Origin: Burkholderia sp. WSM2232 | GTDB taxonomy: Bacteria; Pseudomonadota; Gammaproteobacteria; Burkholderiales; Burkholderiaceae | DNA length: 64,000 nucleotides | Direction: 5' to 3' | Assembly (NCBI RefSeq): GCF_000472545.1 | Contig: NZ_AWZV01000036.1 | Span: 244 to 64,243, forward strand | In this document: piece by piece, positions 46,175-55,257 of the stretch | Numbering within the stretch: position 1 is the first letter of the stretch | Layout: each line of letters starts with the position of its first letter | The notes under the pieces: generated by a model | What the model was told of the DNA's origin: nothing | The model's input: only the letters and a program-made list of their open reading frames with translations | Databases searched by the model: none | Translations under genes and position numbers: made by a program

Positions 46175-46735
46175 TTAAGCAGCAACCGGCCTGGTCCACT
46201 CGTTACCGGCCATGAAGCTGTCGAGTTCGGTGTGGACGATGTGATTGGTGTAGTTGCTCATCACCTTCGTCGCTACGCCCAGAATCACTTCGAGGACGTT
46301 CTGACGGGTGTAACCGGCGGCGAGAAACACGTCGACATCGGCGTCCGGGACAAAGCCACGCTCACGCACCACAAGCGTGGTGAAGCGATGCAGCGCTTCG
46401 AGCTTTGCATCGGGCAGCCGCGTGCCGGCGCGCAGCGCGGCAATCACGCCTGGGTCCATCTTGATCATTTTTGCCAGCGTGCTGTGACCGGCCATGCAGT
46501 AGTGGCAGTTGTTCTCGAAGTTCGAGGTCAGGTAGACGACCTGCTGTTCATGCGGCGTCAGCGTGCTCTTCGCGAACAGGTCCCACAGCGCCGAATAACC
46601 GGCGAGCAGCGCGGGCGACTCCGCCATATGTGCCTGAAGGTTAGGAACGAAGCCAAACGCGCGCTTCGTGTCTTCGAGGCCGGCCTTCGAAGCGGCAGGG
46701 GCGTTATCGATCGTGTAGGTTTGGAAGTTGCTCAT
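46175..46735 (-). CDS. Carboxymuconolactone decarboxylase family protein (AhpD-like)
   Basis: 186 residues. NCHYCMAGHSTLAKM gives the CxxC-x3-H catalytic signature of AhpD-like alkylhydroperoxidases, with KRAFGFVPNLQAHMAESPAL upstream of it. Probably a disulphide reductase/peroxidase acting with the peroxiredoxin encoded downstream. No signal peptide. The 970 bases to its right hold only fragments. Confidence 0.86.
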   Translation of the reverse strand: MSNFQTYTIDNAPAASKAGLEDTKRAFGFVPNLQAHMAESPALLAGYSALWDLFAKSTLTPHEQQVVYLTSNFENNCHYCMAGHSTLAKMIKMDPGVIAALRAGTRLPDAKLEALHRFTTLVVRERGFVPDADVDVFLAAGYTRQNVLEVILGVATKVMSNYTNHIVHTELDSFMAGNEWTRPVAA

Positions 46736-47105
46736 CGTTTTTGTCCTGTTGGTTGACGGTGAGCAAATGATGAAGGTCAGCGCCTGTTCGAAGAAGGCAG
46801 GCTCCGTCGATAACAGTCATTCCTGGGAGGCATAAAGGCGTGGGTATGCGGTTCGGGAGCGCGCGGGCATGAGCCGTGTGGATGGTTCGGTTGGGCTCGC
46901 AAGGGTCCTCTAATCTGGTCAGCCGGCGGACAGACGCCGCGAACCGCCATATATCCACGCTTCGGGACGGACGAAAGTCGACGGAATTGATGAGCAATCG
47001 TTCGAAGCGACGACCTTGCTTCGTTTGCAAGCGCGGTGGAGTCGTCAACTTACGCAACCGCACGATGTGTGAGATCGGCCGGTTTTTGCAGGGCTTTTTC
47101 GCGAA

Positions 47106-47498
47106 GTGAGGAACCTGAATGCCCAGCTACCGGATAGCCGGCGCATCCGGGTGTTGCTGGGCGCCCCGCCGATTGACTGGTCGGCCAAATCGAGTCGTGA
47201 CGACTACATCAACCCGATTAGCAAACTAGACCGCGATGCATGTGCCGTGGAAATCATTCAACGTGAAGTCCTTGCAAAGCGCCGACGCGCGCTAGCGATC
47301 TACGGGGGCATGCACTTCTTGCGGCGCAACCCGGTGCCGCCAAGTGACGTTCGCCGACCCGTTAGAGATACTCTTTGGCATTGGCGCCGGTCCGCTGTCC
47401 CGCGAATAGGAGACATTCGCATGGTCTATGACCGAGGGCGGCGCAACTGGATTTTTGAGACCTGTTATATCCCACGCTTGGGCCGCCGACGCCCTTAG
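47106..47498 (+). pseudogene. Fragment of a family of unknown function (GxPPIDW motif)
   Basis: RIRVLLGAPPIDWSAKSS, then RDACAVEIIQREVLAKRRRALAIYGGMHFLRR resembles a conserved hypothetical protein with a GDPPIDW start and a YGDGHF motif; here the Asp of GDPP is Ala. The expected N-terminal part is missing and the frame breaks after 47345. The 46736-47105 spacer holds nothing I recognise. Confidence 0.4.
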
Positions 47499-47701
47499 AT
47501 GATCTGGCGAACCAAGAATAGGACCGACTCAATTACACCGTGATCTCGGCATTGCCGCCTGTCACTAGCGCGATTTTCTCTTGCAGGCGGCTCGTCCTTC
47601 AATTTGCCCAATGAGCGTGCAGGTTGCGCCGATGAGCGTGCACCGCGGACCGGTATCCCGATGAAGGCATGCGCAGATGGTTGCCGCCGTGCGGCGTGAG
47701 C

Positions 47702-48229
47702 TCAGCGTGTCATGAGCACGTCGCACGGCGCGTCGTCCAACGCGACGTCGAGGGTTTCTAGAAAGCGCGCGGTCATCATGTAGAAGCCTGTAAGCAGCGT
47801 AACGTCGGCTAGCGCGCCTTCGGAGAAATACTCTCCTGCCCGCTCGAATGTTTGCGTCGACACGCGGACGTCCCGGACGCATTCGTCGACGAACGCCAGC
47901 AACGCTCGCGCAGTATCGTCCAGTGCGTCGCCAGGTCCGAGCTCGATTGCATGGATTTCTTCGTCGGACCAACCCGCCTGGCGTGCCGGCGGCAGATGCT
48001 GCATGCGCTCATAGGCGCTACCGCTCAATGCAGCCACACGCAGAATCACAAGTTCGTAATGCCTGGGCTCGAGATGCGTGGTTCGCATGGCGAAGCCCAT
48101 ATCCAGGTAGCTCCGTACGCAGCCACCGGTGCGCAACAGCGCTCGCGTGAGATTCGACGGGAAGCGCGCATATTGAGCACGGTCGTCGTCACCTAACGCA
48201 GAGACATCGGGTAGAACAATTCGGTTCAT
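47702..48229 (-). CDS. Carboxymuconolactone decarboxylase family protein without CxxC
   Basis: 175 residues from MNRIVLPDVSALGDDDRAQY at 48229. ELVILRVAALSGSAYERMQHLPPARQAGWSDEEI is the conserved helix pair of the CMD family, but with Ser-Ala-Tyr where AhpD-type members have Cys residues, so a peroxidase role is unlikely. Probable decarboxylase-like or binding protein. It is next to the hotdog gene on the same strand, 71 bases apart. Confidence 0.75.
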   Translation of the reverse strand: MNRIVLPDVSALGDDDRAQYARFPSNLTRALLRTGGCVRSYLDMGFAMRTTHLEPRHYELVILRVAALSGSAYERMQHLPPARQAGWSDEEIHAIELGPGDALDDTARALLAFVDECVRDVRVSTQTFERAGEYFSEGALADVTLLTGFYMMTARFLETLDVALDDAPCDVLMTR

Positions 48230-48300
48230 GGTTCGGCCATCTGTGCAGGAATTCGGATGCTGCGGCTCGCGTGGGCACATTGTCACCTGGCGAACGAGTG

Positions 48301-49152
48301 TCAGACGTAGACTTCGAGTTCGATTTCTGAAGCCACCACATCGTCGCGCTGTATCGTGGCGCAGAAAACGTAGCGTGAGAGCAGCTTCGATGCAGACGTG
48401 CAACGCACATGGAACGTGACGCTCTCGGACGCCGACATCAGACGCAATGCATCAATGTCCAGGCGCGCCACGGTGAAGCGCACTTCTTCATCTCGCATGT
48501 AGTGCAGAAGTCGGCCGGCGACGCGAGAGACCGCCTCGCAATAAAGCGACGCGGGCCACGAAGGATACTCGAGGAAGTGACCGGCGAACCGGCCGTCCGG
48601 CGTCGGACGGCTATGCGCGATTAACACGTCGTCATTCGGCATTCCGAAATCCAGTTCGATGGGTTCGCGGTAGGGCGAGTCGCTAGAAATCGAAGAGGGT
48701 GACGCGTGGTAATGGCGAAACGTGCGCGCAAAGACAGGCGCGGGCAACGCCTGGTACTCGCAATGGAAATGTGCGAGGTACTGGCCACGCGCAACCGTTG
48801 AATGCGCAACCAGTGACTTTCTATCCTGGAACAACACTTCCGACCGCGCGTGAAATTCACCCTGCGGGTCGTCCGGCGATGCATTGCGGACCACCTTCAG
48901 ACGACCTTTTGTTCCCAGATAGTAGGTGGGCGTTGACGTCTCATCGAGTACGGCGGCGCACGAGCCGAGCGTCGCGAGGTGGCGGATGAGTTCCCCAGCG
49001 CAGACCGGTCCCAGCTCATAACCTGTTTGATGCTCGGCCCGAAATGTTCCGTGGACTCCGCGCGTGTCGTGGTCGTGAAGATCGAGGAACGCAAAGTACG
49101 GTGGATGGAGCGAGATCCGTCGGCAGATTTCCGGCAAAGCAAGTTGCGGCAT
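48301..49152 (-). CDS. Double hotdog-like protein, FabZ/dehydratase-related (hypothetical)
   Basis: 283 residues. The N-terminal half (DHDTRGVHGTFRAEHQTGYELGP) and the C-terminal half (RPTPDGRFAGHFLEYPSWPASLYCEAVSRVAGRLLHYM) each have a hotdog-like helix, the second close to the FabZ pattern HFxxxPxxPxxxxxEA. This suggests a fused acyl-thioester binding or dehydratase protein. No catalytic Asp/Glu-His pair is clear in both halves. Downstream of it is the CMD gene on the same strand. Family not identified. Confidence 0.55.
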   Translation of the reverse strand: MPQLALPEICRRISLHPPYFAFLDLHDHDTRGVHGTFRAEHQTGYELGPVCAGELIRHLATLGSCAAVLDETSTPTYYLGTKGRLKVVRNASPDDPQGEFHARSEVLFQDRKSLVAHSTVARGQYLAHFHCEYQALPAPVFARTFRHYHASPSSISSDSPYREPIELDFGMPNDDVLIAHSRPTPDGRFAGHFLEYPSWPASLYCEAVSRVAGRLLHYMRDEEVRFTVARLDIDALRLMSASESVTFHVRCTSASKLLSRYVFCATIQRDDVVASEIELEVYV

Positions 49153-49648
49153 ATCTTAGATCCATTCGAATACGTGAATTGGGGCGTCAATTCGTCAGCG
49201 CGCACGCAGTTTAACGTTTGCGTGGGAAGCCGGTCAATTGTCTGATGAAATAGCCGCAACAGCTATTCGGTCGCCGCTCGACGCCGACATGCGATCGGCA
49301 TAAAGCGACCCGCTAGGGCCCTTCGGCTCGCCGCAAAGCAGACGTTTGCGGGCTACAGGAAAGAGCAATCAAACTAATCAGTGGACACCGCTCGGAAGTT
49401 CCCGATTTGTGCATCAGGCTAACGCAAGAGTTCGAACGCGAATCCGTTGTTGAAGCATTCTGCCGGGGCGTCGAGCGTTACGAACTGTCGCACTTAGGCT
49501 CGAAAACGGTCAGTGAGAGTTTGTGACGTGTCGAGACCGCTCGGGTTAGGGAGCACGCGCTGCCGACTGGCTGCTCCCGGGCAGCAAAATCCAAGCGACC
49601 GCTTACAAGCGATGGGTTCGAAAAGCCGATTGACGCAGCGCGACCGAT

Positions 49649-49800
49649 ATGTTGAAAAAGTCGCTGGCCGTCTTTGTCGCGAGGTTTCCGGCGGTCTTCT
49701 TACCCTGGCCGGGCGTGCGTCGGCGGTTTGTAGCCGGATCTGAGAGGTCGCTTTTCGTGCAGGAAAACTGAAAAAGCCACGCAGCGACTTTTTCAACAGT
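49649..49800. mobile_element. Short inverted-repeat element (MITE or IS remnant)
   Basis: GTTGAAAAAGTCGCTG (49651-49666) and its perfect inverse CAGCGACTTTTTCAAC (49782-49797) bound about 115 bases with no gene. GTTGAAAAAG ends are common in transposon termini. The spacer 49153-49840 shows no other recognisable gene. Confidence 0.5.
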
Positions 49801-49924
49801 ATCGACTCTTGGCGGTCCTTGGAAAAACGAAGGAGCGGCCGCTCACCCACGGCGTTCTCGGCAGGACAGTGCTTTTTTAGTGCGAACATACGGTGACGGC
49901 GTGTACAAAGGCGTCCTGTTCAAT

Positions 49925-50632
49925 CGGATTTTGAAAAAAGGCCTCAAGACTAGTCTACTCATCGTCGGCGTCTGTCCCAACGCACTGAAAAACATGTGGA
50001 TTTCGGCAGGCGACAGTGCCGGATCGCACGGTCTGAAGTTGGCGGTGGCGGACGGGCGAATGGCCTCCCCGGGATTGTCCACCTTTAGTCAACGCGCCTG
50101 CACGGCGGGGGCCGCGGCGCCCCTCTCCTTGATCGTCTCGCAGCGCGCCATCAGTCGTGCGGGCATGATCTCTTCTAACTTCAGCCGGCCAAATTCCGAT
50201 GGGAGATTCCGCTTGTACACCGATTTGCGCATCGCTCGTGTGGAGTCGGCAAGAGCAGTGTCTACAAAGTATCTCTCCGCCCACTTACCGAACGTTAGTG
50301 CCTCGATCGCCTCGACCCGTTTCTCGACTTTCGCACGTGAAGGACTTTCTCCCCGTTGGATTGCTCCGTAGGCTCGATCGCGTAGAAGCCGAGCTTCCGG
50401 CGGGCTAATAGCCATTCCAAATCCTAGCTCGTCTCGCTTGCGTGGCTTCGTGCGGAAAAGACGGATCGTACCGACCGATAACCAAGGTTTCCCGGCGACC
50501 ATTCACCCGGTAGTCGTACCGGAAGCTCACCGCGCCTGACGGCGTCACTGCGGCGTATAGCCCGCGCTGATAGGCAACCTTGTAGATCTTATTGGCCGGC
50601 TTCAGCGCTCGCAACTGCATGTCTGTGAGCAT
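49925..50632 (-). pseudogene. Tyrosine recombinase/integrase, frameshifted and truncated
   Basis: From the ATG at 50632: MLTDMQLRALKPANKIYKVA and FRYDYRVNGRRETLVIGRYD are the Arm-binding N terminus (DUF4102 type). After a frameshift near 50460 the next frame gives ISPPEARLLRDRAYGAIQRG and LTFGKWAERYFVDTALADST (core-binding region, to 50100); a second break leads to NPGEAIRPSATANFRPCDPALSPAEI. The catalytic Arg-His-Arg-Tyr domain is lost. It lies directly beyond the guaA 3' end, reading away from it, as in guaA-targeting islands. Confidence 0.85.
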
Positions 50633-50659
50633 AGGGACTCCTCGAACGTGTACCGTCAG

Positions 50660-50689
50660 CCGATACCGTCACTGGTTTGACGGTATCGG
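50660..50689. repeat. Perfect inverted repeat in the integrase/guaA spacer
   Basis: CCGATACCGTCA-CTGGTT-TGACGGTATCGG, twelve-base arms. Related copies (TACCGTCA) occur at 50651 and 50730, with GATACCG after each. They may be arm-type integrase sites or an operator of the lost element. Confidence 0.55.
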
Positions 50690-50839
50690 CCAAGGCCGTC
50701 CGAGGGGGAAACGTCTGTACCGTCAACGATACCGACATTTCCAGCAGGCATTGCCCGGATCACAGCCGAGCACACCGGACAATAACATGGTGTTTTCAAA
50801 CGGAAAAACATGTAAACCGGACTCCCGGAACGACTTGGG

Positions 50840-50880
50840 AACAGTCTCAATCACTCCCACTCAATCGTCGCCGGCGGCTT
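50840..50880. other. Presumed island attachment region at the guaA 3' end
   Basis: The guaA stop codon sequence (minus strand ...GAGTGGGAGTGA) is a known target of tyrosine integrases. The relic integrase begins 220 bases away. No second copy of the core is seen in the window, so the element boundary could not be set. Confidence 0.45.
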
Positions 50881-52434
50881 CCCCGAAATGTCGTACACCA
50901 CCCGGTTGATCCCTCGCACCTCATTGATGATCCGGTTCGACACATGCCCCAGCAGCTCATGCGGCAGATGCGCCCAGTGCGCGGTCATGAAGTCGAGCGT
51001 CTGCACCGCGCGCAACGCGACCACGTACTCATAAGTACGCCCGTCGCCCATTACACCGACGCTCTTCACCGGCAGAAACACCGCGAACGCCTGGCTCGTC
51101 AGGTCGTACCAGGACTTGCCGGTTTCCTTGTCGATGAACGTGCGCAGCGTTTCGATGAAAATCGCGTCCGCGCGACGCAGCAAGTCTGCGAAATCGCGCT
51201 TCACTTCGCCGAGAATCCGCACGCCCAGACCCGGACCCGGGAACGGATGGCGATACACCATGGCCGGCGGCAAGCCAAGCTTCACGCCCAGTTCGCGCAC
51301 TTCGTCCTTGAACAGTTCGCGCAGCGGCTCCAGCAGCTTCAGATTCAGCGTCTCCGGCAGACCGCCCACGTTGTGGTGGCTCTTGATAGTCTGCGTCGCC
51401 TTCTTGCCCTTGCCGGCCGACTCGATCACGTCCGGGTAGATCGTGCCTTGCGCGAGCCACTTTGCGTCGGTCAGCTTGCCGGCTTCTGTCTGGAACACTT
51501 CGACGAATTCAGCGCCGATGATCTTGCGCTTGGCTTCCGGGTCGGTCACGCCTTCCAGCTTGCGCAGAAATACGTCGCTCGCATCGACGTGAATGACCTT
51601 CACGCCCAGGTGATCCGCGAAAGTAGCCATGACCTGCTCAGCTTCGTTCAGGCGCAGCAGACCATGATCGACGAATACGCACGTGAGCTGATCGCCAATC
51701 GCGCGATGCAGCAGCGCCGCCGCGACCGAAGAGTCCACGCCGCCCGACAAGCCGAGAATCACATGCTCGTTGCCGACCTGCTCGCGAATCTTCGCGACCG
51801 CCTCGTCGATGTAATGGCCCATTTCCCAGTCGGCCTTCGCGCCGCAAATTTGCAGGACGAAACGCTCGAGCATCGCGCGGCCTTGCACCGTGTGCGTGAC
51901 TTCAGGGTGCCATTGCAGGCCGTAGAAACGGCGCGCCTCGTCGGCCATCGCGGCGATCGGGCACGATTCCGTGGATGCCATCAGCGCGAAGCCCGGCGGC
52001 ATTTCCAGCACCTTGTCGCCGTGGCTCATCCACACCTTCAGCATGCCGTGGCCTTCCGGCGTCGTGAAGTCGCTGATGCCTTCGAGCAGACTTGTGTGGT
52101 TGCGCGCGCGCACTTCGGCGTAACCGAACTCGCGCAAATGGCCGATGTCGACCTTGCCGCCGAGTTGTTCGGCCATCGCCTGCATGCCGTAGCAGATGCC
52201 GAGCACCGGCACGCCAAGCTCGAAGACCACCTGCGGGACGCGCGGCGTGTCGGTTTCGGTGACCGAGCTCGGGCCGCCGGACAGGATCACGCCCTTCGGC
52301 GCGAAGTCGCGGATAAACGAGGCATCGACGTCATACGGATGGATTTCCGAATACACGTTGGCTTCGCGAACGCGACGTGCAATCAGTTGGGTGACTTGCG
52401 AACCGAAGTCGAGAATCAGGATCTTGTCGTGCAT
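50851..52434 (-). CDS. guaA: GMP synthase (glutamine-hydrolysing)
   Basis: 527 residues. N-terminal class I glutaminase with nucleophile in VLGICYGMQAM and HPEV in GLQWHPEVTH; ATP-pyrophosphatase P-loop LGLSGGVDSSV; GMP-synthase C terminus ending VYDISGKPPATIEWE. Converts XMP to GMP. It lies two genes from guaB on the same strand, as usual in Burkholderiaceae. The last codons are the presumed insertion site of the neighbouring relic. Confidence 0.97.
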   Translation of the reverse strand: MHDKILILDFGSQVTQLIARRVREANVYSEIHPYDVDASFIRDFAPKGVILSGGPSSVTETDTPRVPQVVFELGVPVLGICYGMQAMAEQLGGKVDIGHLREFGYAEVRARNHTSLLEGISDFTTPEGHGMLKVWMSHGDKVLEMPPGFALMASTESCPIAAMADEARRFYGLQWHPEVTHTVQGRAMLERFVLQICGAKADWEMGHYIDEAVAKIREQVGNEHVILGLSGGVDSSVAAALLHRAIGDQLTCVFVDHGLLRLNEAEQVMATFADHLGVKVIHVDASDVFLRKLEGVTDPEAKRKIIGAEFVEVFQTEAGKLTDAKWLAQGTIYPDVIESAGKGKKATQTIKSHHNVGGLPETLNLKLLEPLRELFKDEVRELGVKLGLPPAMVYRHPFPGPGLGVRILGEVKRDFADLLRRADAIFIETLRTFIDKETGKSWYDLTSQAFAVFLPVKSVGVMGDGRTYEYVVALRAVQTLDFMTAHWAHLPHELLGHVSNRIINEVRGINRVVYDISGKPPATIEWE

Positions 52435-52680
52435 GGCAGCGGACGGTATGAAAAGTGAGCGGATACGGAATGCCGCGCATACAGCGCGGCGTTGAATTCA
52501 AAGCGGTCCACGCGGCAACGAATGGCCGGGGCTTGCAGTGGTGAAACGCGGCTGCGACTTACGAAGCCGGACTCTGCCAGCCCTTCGTTCGCGACGCCTC
52601 GCACCACCACCGTGGCGGCCCGAGTGCGCCGGGCGCACGCGGACTGCGGTTGCTTCAGCAGACGAGTGGCGCGCCGCGGC

Positions 52681-53538
52681 TCAACCATGAAACGGAGGCC
52701 GGGGCGCATGCGGCGAGTCGGCGGCGGCGTCGCGTGCGTCGTCGCGTGCGGCAGCGGCTTCTGCCCGTGCCGCTCGCTCCGACGGGCTCAGCGCTTCGCC
52801 CGTGCTTGCATGCAATGGCGCCGAGGTCGCGGGGTTGACCGGCCGTGCTTGCGACGCCGTGGGCACCGCATGCGCGGCCGGAGCAGCCGTTGCGGGCGGC
52901 ACGACAGGCTTGCCAGCCGAATCGACGACGGGAGCGGCAGCAGGAGCGACAGCGGGAGCAACCGGCGGCACGATTGCCGGTTCCGTTACCGGATCGGCGC
53001 GATACACCGGAAACCCCGCCGTAGCCGGTACGACCGGCTCTCGACGGTTCGCCTCGCGGTTTGCCGCGTTCTTCTCGGCGTCTTTGGCAGCCTGCCGGTC
53101 GGCGCGCTCAGCCGCGGCGGCTTCAGCCACGCGCAGCTTCTCACGCCGCCGCACCGCGCCCGACAAACGCACGCCGCCCAGCCCCAGTACCAGTAGCACG
53201 ACCCCGGTAAGCACCGCGACGATCTGCCCAAAGCCGGTCAGCGCCGGCGTGTGCAGCCCGAGCAGCCACACCAGCATCAGCACGCCGGTCAGCCAGTTCA
53301 CGTGGCCGACCGCTCTTGCCACCGGCGAGGTCAGCGCGCCGTCGATTGCAGCATGCAGCGCAAGCCACGCCAGCCCGAGGAGCGCAACGCCAAACGCCTG
53401 GCCGGCCAGAGCCGGCTGCGTTTGCACCAGCTGCAGCGCGTCGTACAACGAAGTCCATGGGGTCAGCAGGAACAGCACGCCGAAGGCGAGCAGCAACAAC
53501 GCATCGACGACGAGTACAGCGCGCAGCAATGGCTTCAT
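52681..53538 (-). CDS. Membrane protein with Pro/Ala-rich tail, unknown function
   Basis: 285 residues. Four predicted membrane segments in the first 125 residues (VLVVDALLLLAFGVLFLL, AFGVALLGLAWLALHAA, VNWLTGVLMLVWLLGLHT, IVAVLTGVVLLVLGLGGV), then a charged, coiled-coil-like region (REKLRVAEAAAAERADRQ) and a long Ala/Pro-rich tail. It lies six bases from guaB and may share its transcript. Codon and amino-acid use in the tail looks low-complexity and evolvable. Function unknown. The 52435-52680 spacer has no gene. Confidence 0.7.
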   Translation of the reverse strand: MKPLLRAVLVVDALLLLAFGVLFLLTPWTSLYDALQLVQTQPALAGQAFGVALLGLAWLALHAAIDGALTSPVARAVGHVNWLTGVLMLVWLLGLHTPALTGFGQIVAVLTGVVLLVLGLGGVRLSGAVRRREKLRVAEAAAAERADRQAAKDAEKNAANREANRREPVVPATAGFPVYRADPVTEPAIVPPVAPAVAPAAAPVVDSAGKPVVPPATAAPAAHAVPTASQARPVNPATSAPLHASTGEALSPSERAARAEAAAARDDARDAAADSPHAPRPPFHG

Positions 53539-53544
53539 TGGCGT

Positions 53545-55005
53545 TTAGTCCACGTGGTAGTTGGGCGCTTCCTTGGTGATCTGAACGTCGTGCACGTGCG
53601 ACTCGCGCAAGCCCGCGCCGGTGATCTGCACGAATTCCGCCTTCTCGTTCATTTCGGCGATCGTGCGGCAGCCGCAGTAGCCCATGCTCGCGCGCACACC
53701 GCCGATCAGCTGGAACAGGATCGCGTTGACCGAGCCCTTGTAGGCCACACGCCCTTCGATACCTTCCGGCACCAGCTTGTCGATATTCGCCGAATTGTCC
53801 TGGAAGTAGCGGTCCGCCGCGCCGTCCTTCATCGCGCCGACCGAGCCCATGCCACGGTAGGACTTGTACTGGCGGCCCTGATACAGGAACACGTCGCCCG
53901 GCGCTTCCTCGGTGCCGGCAAACATGCTGCCCATCATCACGGCATTCGCGCCTGCGGCGAGCGCCTTGCTGACGTCACCCGAGAAACGCACGCCGCCGTC
54001 GGCGATGACCGGCACGCCGGTTCCGCGCAACGCCTCCGACACGTTCGCGATGGCGGTAACCTGCGGCACGCCGACACCGGCAACGATACGCGTTGTGCAG
54101 ATCGAGCCCGGGCCGATGCCGACCTTCACGCCGTCTGCGCCGTATTCGACGAGCGCCTTAGCCGCCGCCGCGGTGGCGATGTTGCCGCCGATCACCTCGA
54201 CATGCGGGAAGTTCTGCTTGACCCAGCGCACGCGTTCGAGCACGCCCTTGCTGTGGCCGTGCGCGGTGTCGACCACGATCACGTCCACGCCCGCCTGCAC
54301 GAGCAGCTCCACGCGCTCTTCGTTGTCTGCGCCGACGCCCACTGCCGCGCCCGCGCGCAGCTTGCCATGCTCGTCTTTACAGGCGTCCGGGTGCTCGGTC
54401 TGCTTGGTGATGTCTTTCACCGTCATCAGGCCGCGCAGCTCGAATGCGTCGTTGATGACCAGCACGCGCTCGAGGCGGTGGCTGTGCATGAGCGCCTTCG
54501 CCTCGGCGAGCGAGGTGCCTTCTTTCACCGTCACGAGACGCTCGCGCGGCGTCATGATGTTGCGCACCGGCTCGTCCAGACGCTCTTCGAAGCGCAGGTC
54601 GCGGTTGGTCACGATACCGATCAGCTGCGTGCCTTCCACCACCGGAAAGCCGGAAATGCCATGCTGGTGCGACAGCGCGATCACGTCGCGCACCTTCATT
54701 TGCGGCGGCACCGTGATGGGGTCGCGCACCACGCCGGACTCGAAACGCTTGACCTTGGCAACTTCACGCGCCTGCTCGGCAGCCGTGAGGTTCTTGTGGA
54801 TGATGCCGACGCCGCCCATTTGCGCCATTGCAATGGCGAGGCGGGCTTCGGTGACGGTGTCCATGGCGGCGGACACGAGCGGCATATTCAGGGAGATGTT
54901 GCGGGTCAGCCGGGTCTTGAGGCTGGTGTCGCGCGGCAAAACATCGGAGAAGGCCGGGACGAGAAGCACGTCATCGAACGTGAGTGCTGTTTGGATCAGA
55001 CGCAT
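53545..55005 (-). CDS. guaB: Inosine-5'-monophosphate dehydrogenase
   Basis: 486 residues. Two CBS domains (PITVPPQMKVRDVIAL and IMTPRERLVTVKEGTSL) are inserted in the TIM barrel; the active-site loop GIGPGSICTTRIVAGVGVPQ carries the catalytic Cys; MGSMFAGTEEAPG and YRGMGSVGAM bind the phosphate. Converts IMP to XMP with NAD, the first committed step to guanine nucleotides, feeding guaA. Confidence 0.97.
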   Translation of the reverse strand: MRLIQTALTFDDVLLVPAFSDVLPRDTSLKTRLTRNISLNMPLVSAAMDTVTEARLAIAMAQMGGVGIIHKNLTAAEQAREVAKVKRFESGVVRDPITVPPQMKVRDVIALSHQHGISGFPVVEGTQLIGIVTNRDLRFEERLDEPVRNIMTPRERLVTVKEGTSLAEAKALMHSHRLERVLVINDAFELRGLMTVKDITKQTEHPDACKDEHGKLRAGAAVGVGADNEERVELLVQAGVDVIVVDTAHGHSKGVLERVRWVKQNFPHVEVIGGNIATAAAAKALVEYGADGVKVGIGPGSICTTRIVAGVGVPQVTAIANVSEALRGTGVPVIADGGVRFSGDVSKALAAGANAVMMGSMFAGTEEAPGDVFLYQGRQYKSYRGMGSVGAMKDGAADRYFQDNSANIDKLVPEGIEGRVAYKGSVNAILFQLIGGVRASMGYCGCRTIAEMNEKAEFVQITGAGLRESHVHDVQITKEAPNYHVD

Positions 55006-55257
55006 GGCAAATCCTATAGGCGCAAAAGCGAATTATACGCGATACCTCCCCGCTTTTCACTGCGCGAACAGCAGCTTAGCGAATTTCGGGCGCTTTTTTT
55101 CGCGGCTTGCCACCCGTCGATTTCGCTTCGCGGTTCGCCTTGAGTTCGATCGCGTTTCGTTTGCTCGGGCCCGAATGCAGAATCAAACAAGACGCCCGCG
55201 CCCCCGACCGGCTACGCTGCGCACCATTCATTCCCGTTTTTCTCGCAGGAGTAGTCG

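Noticed and set aside
50840..50880. A second copy of the guaA 3' end as the other boundary of an island
   Set aside because: I looked for the GAGTGGGAGTGA core elsewhere, including around 27,100-27,500, and saw none.
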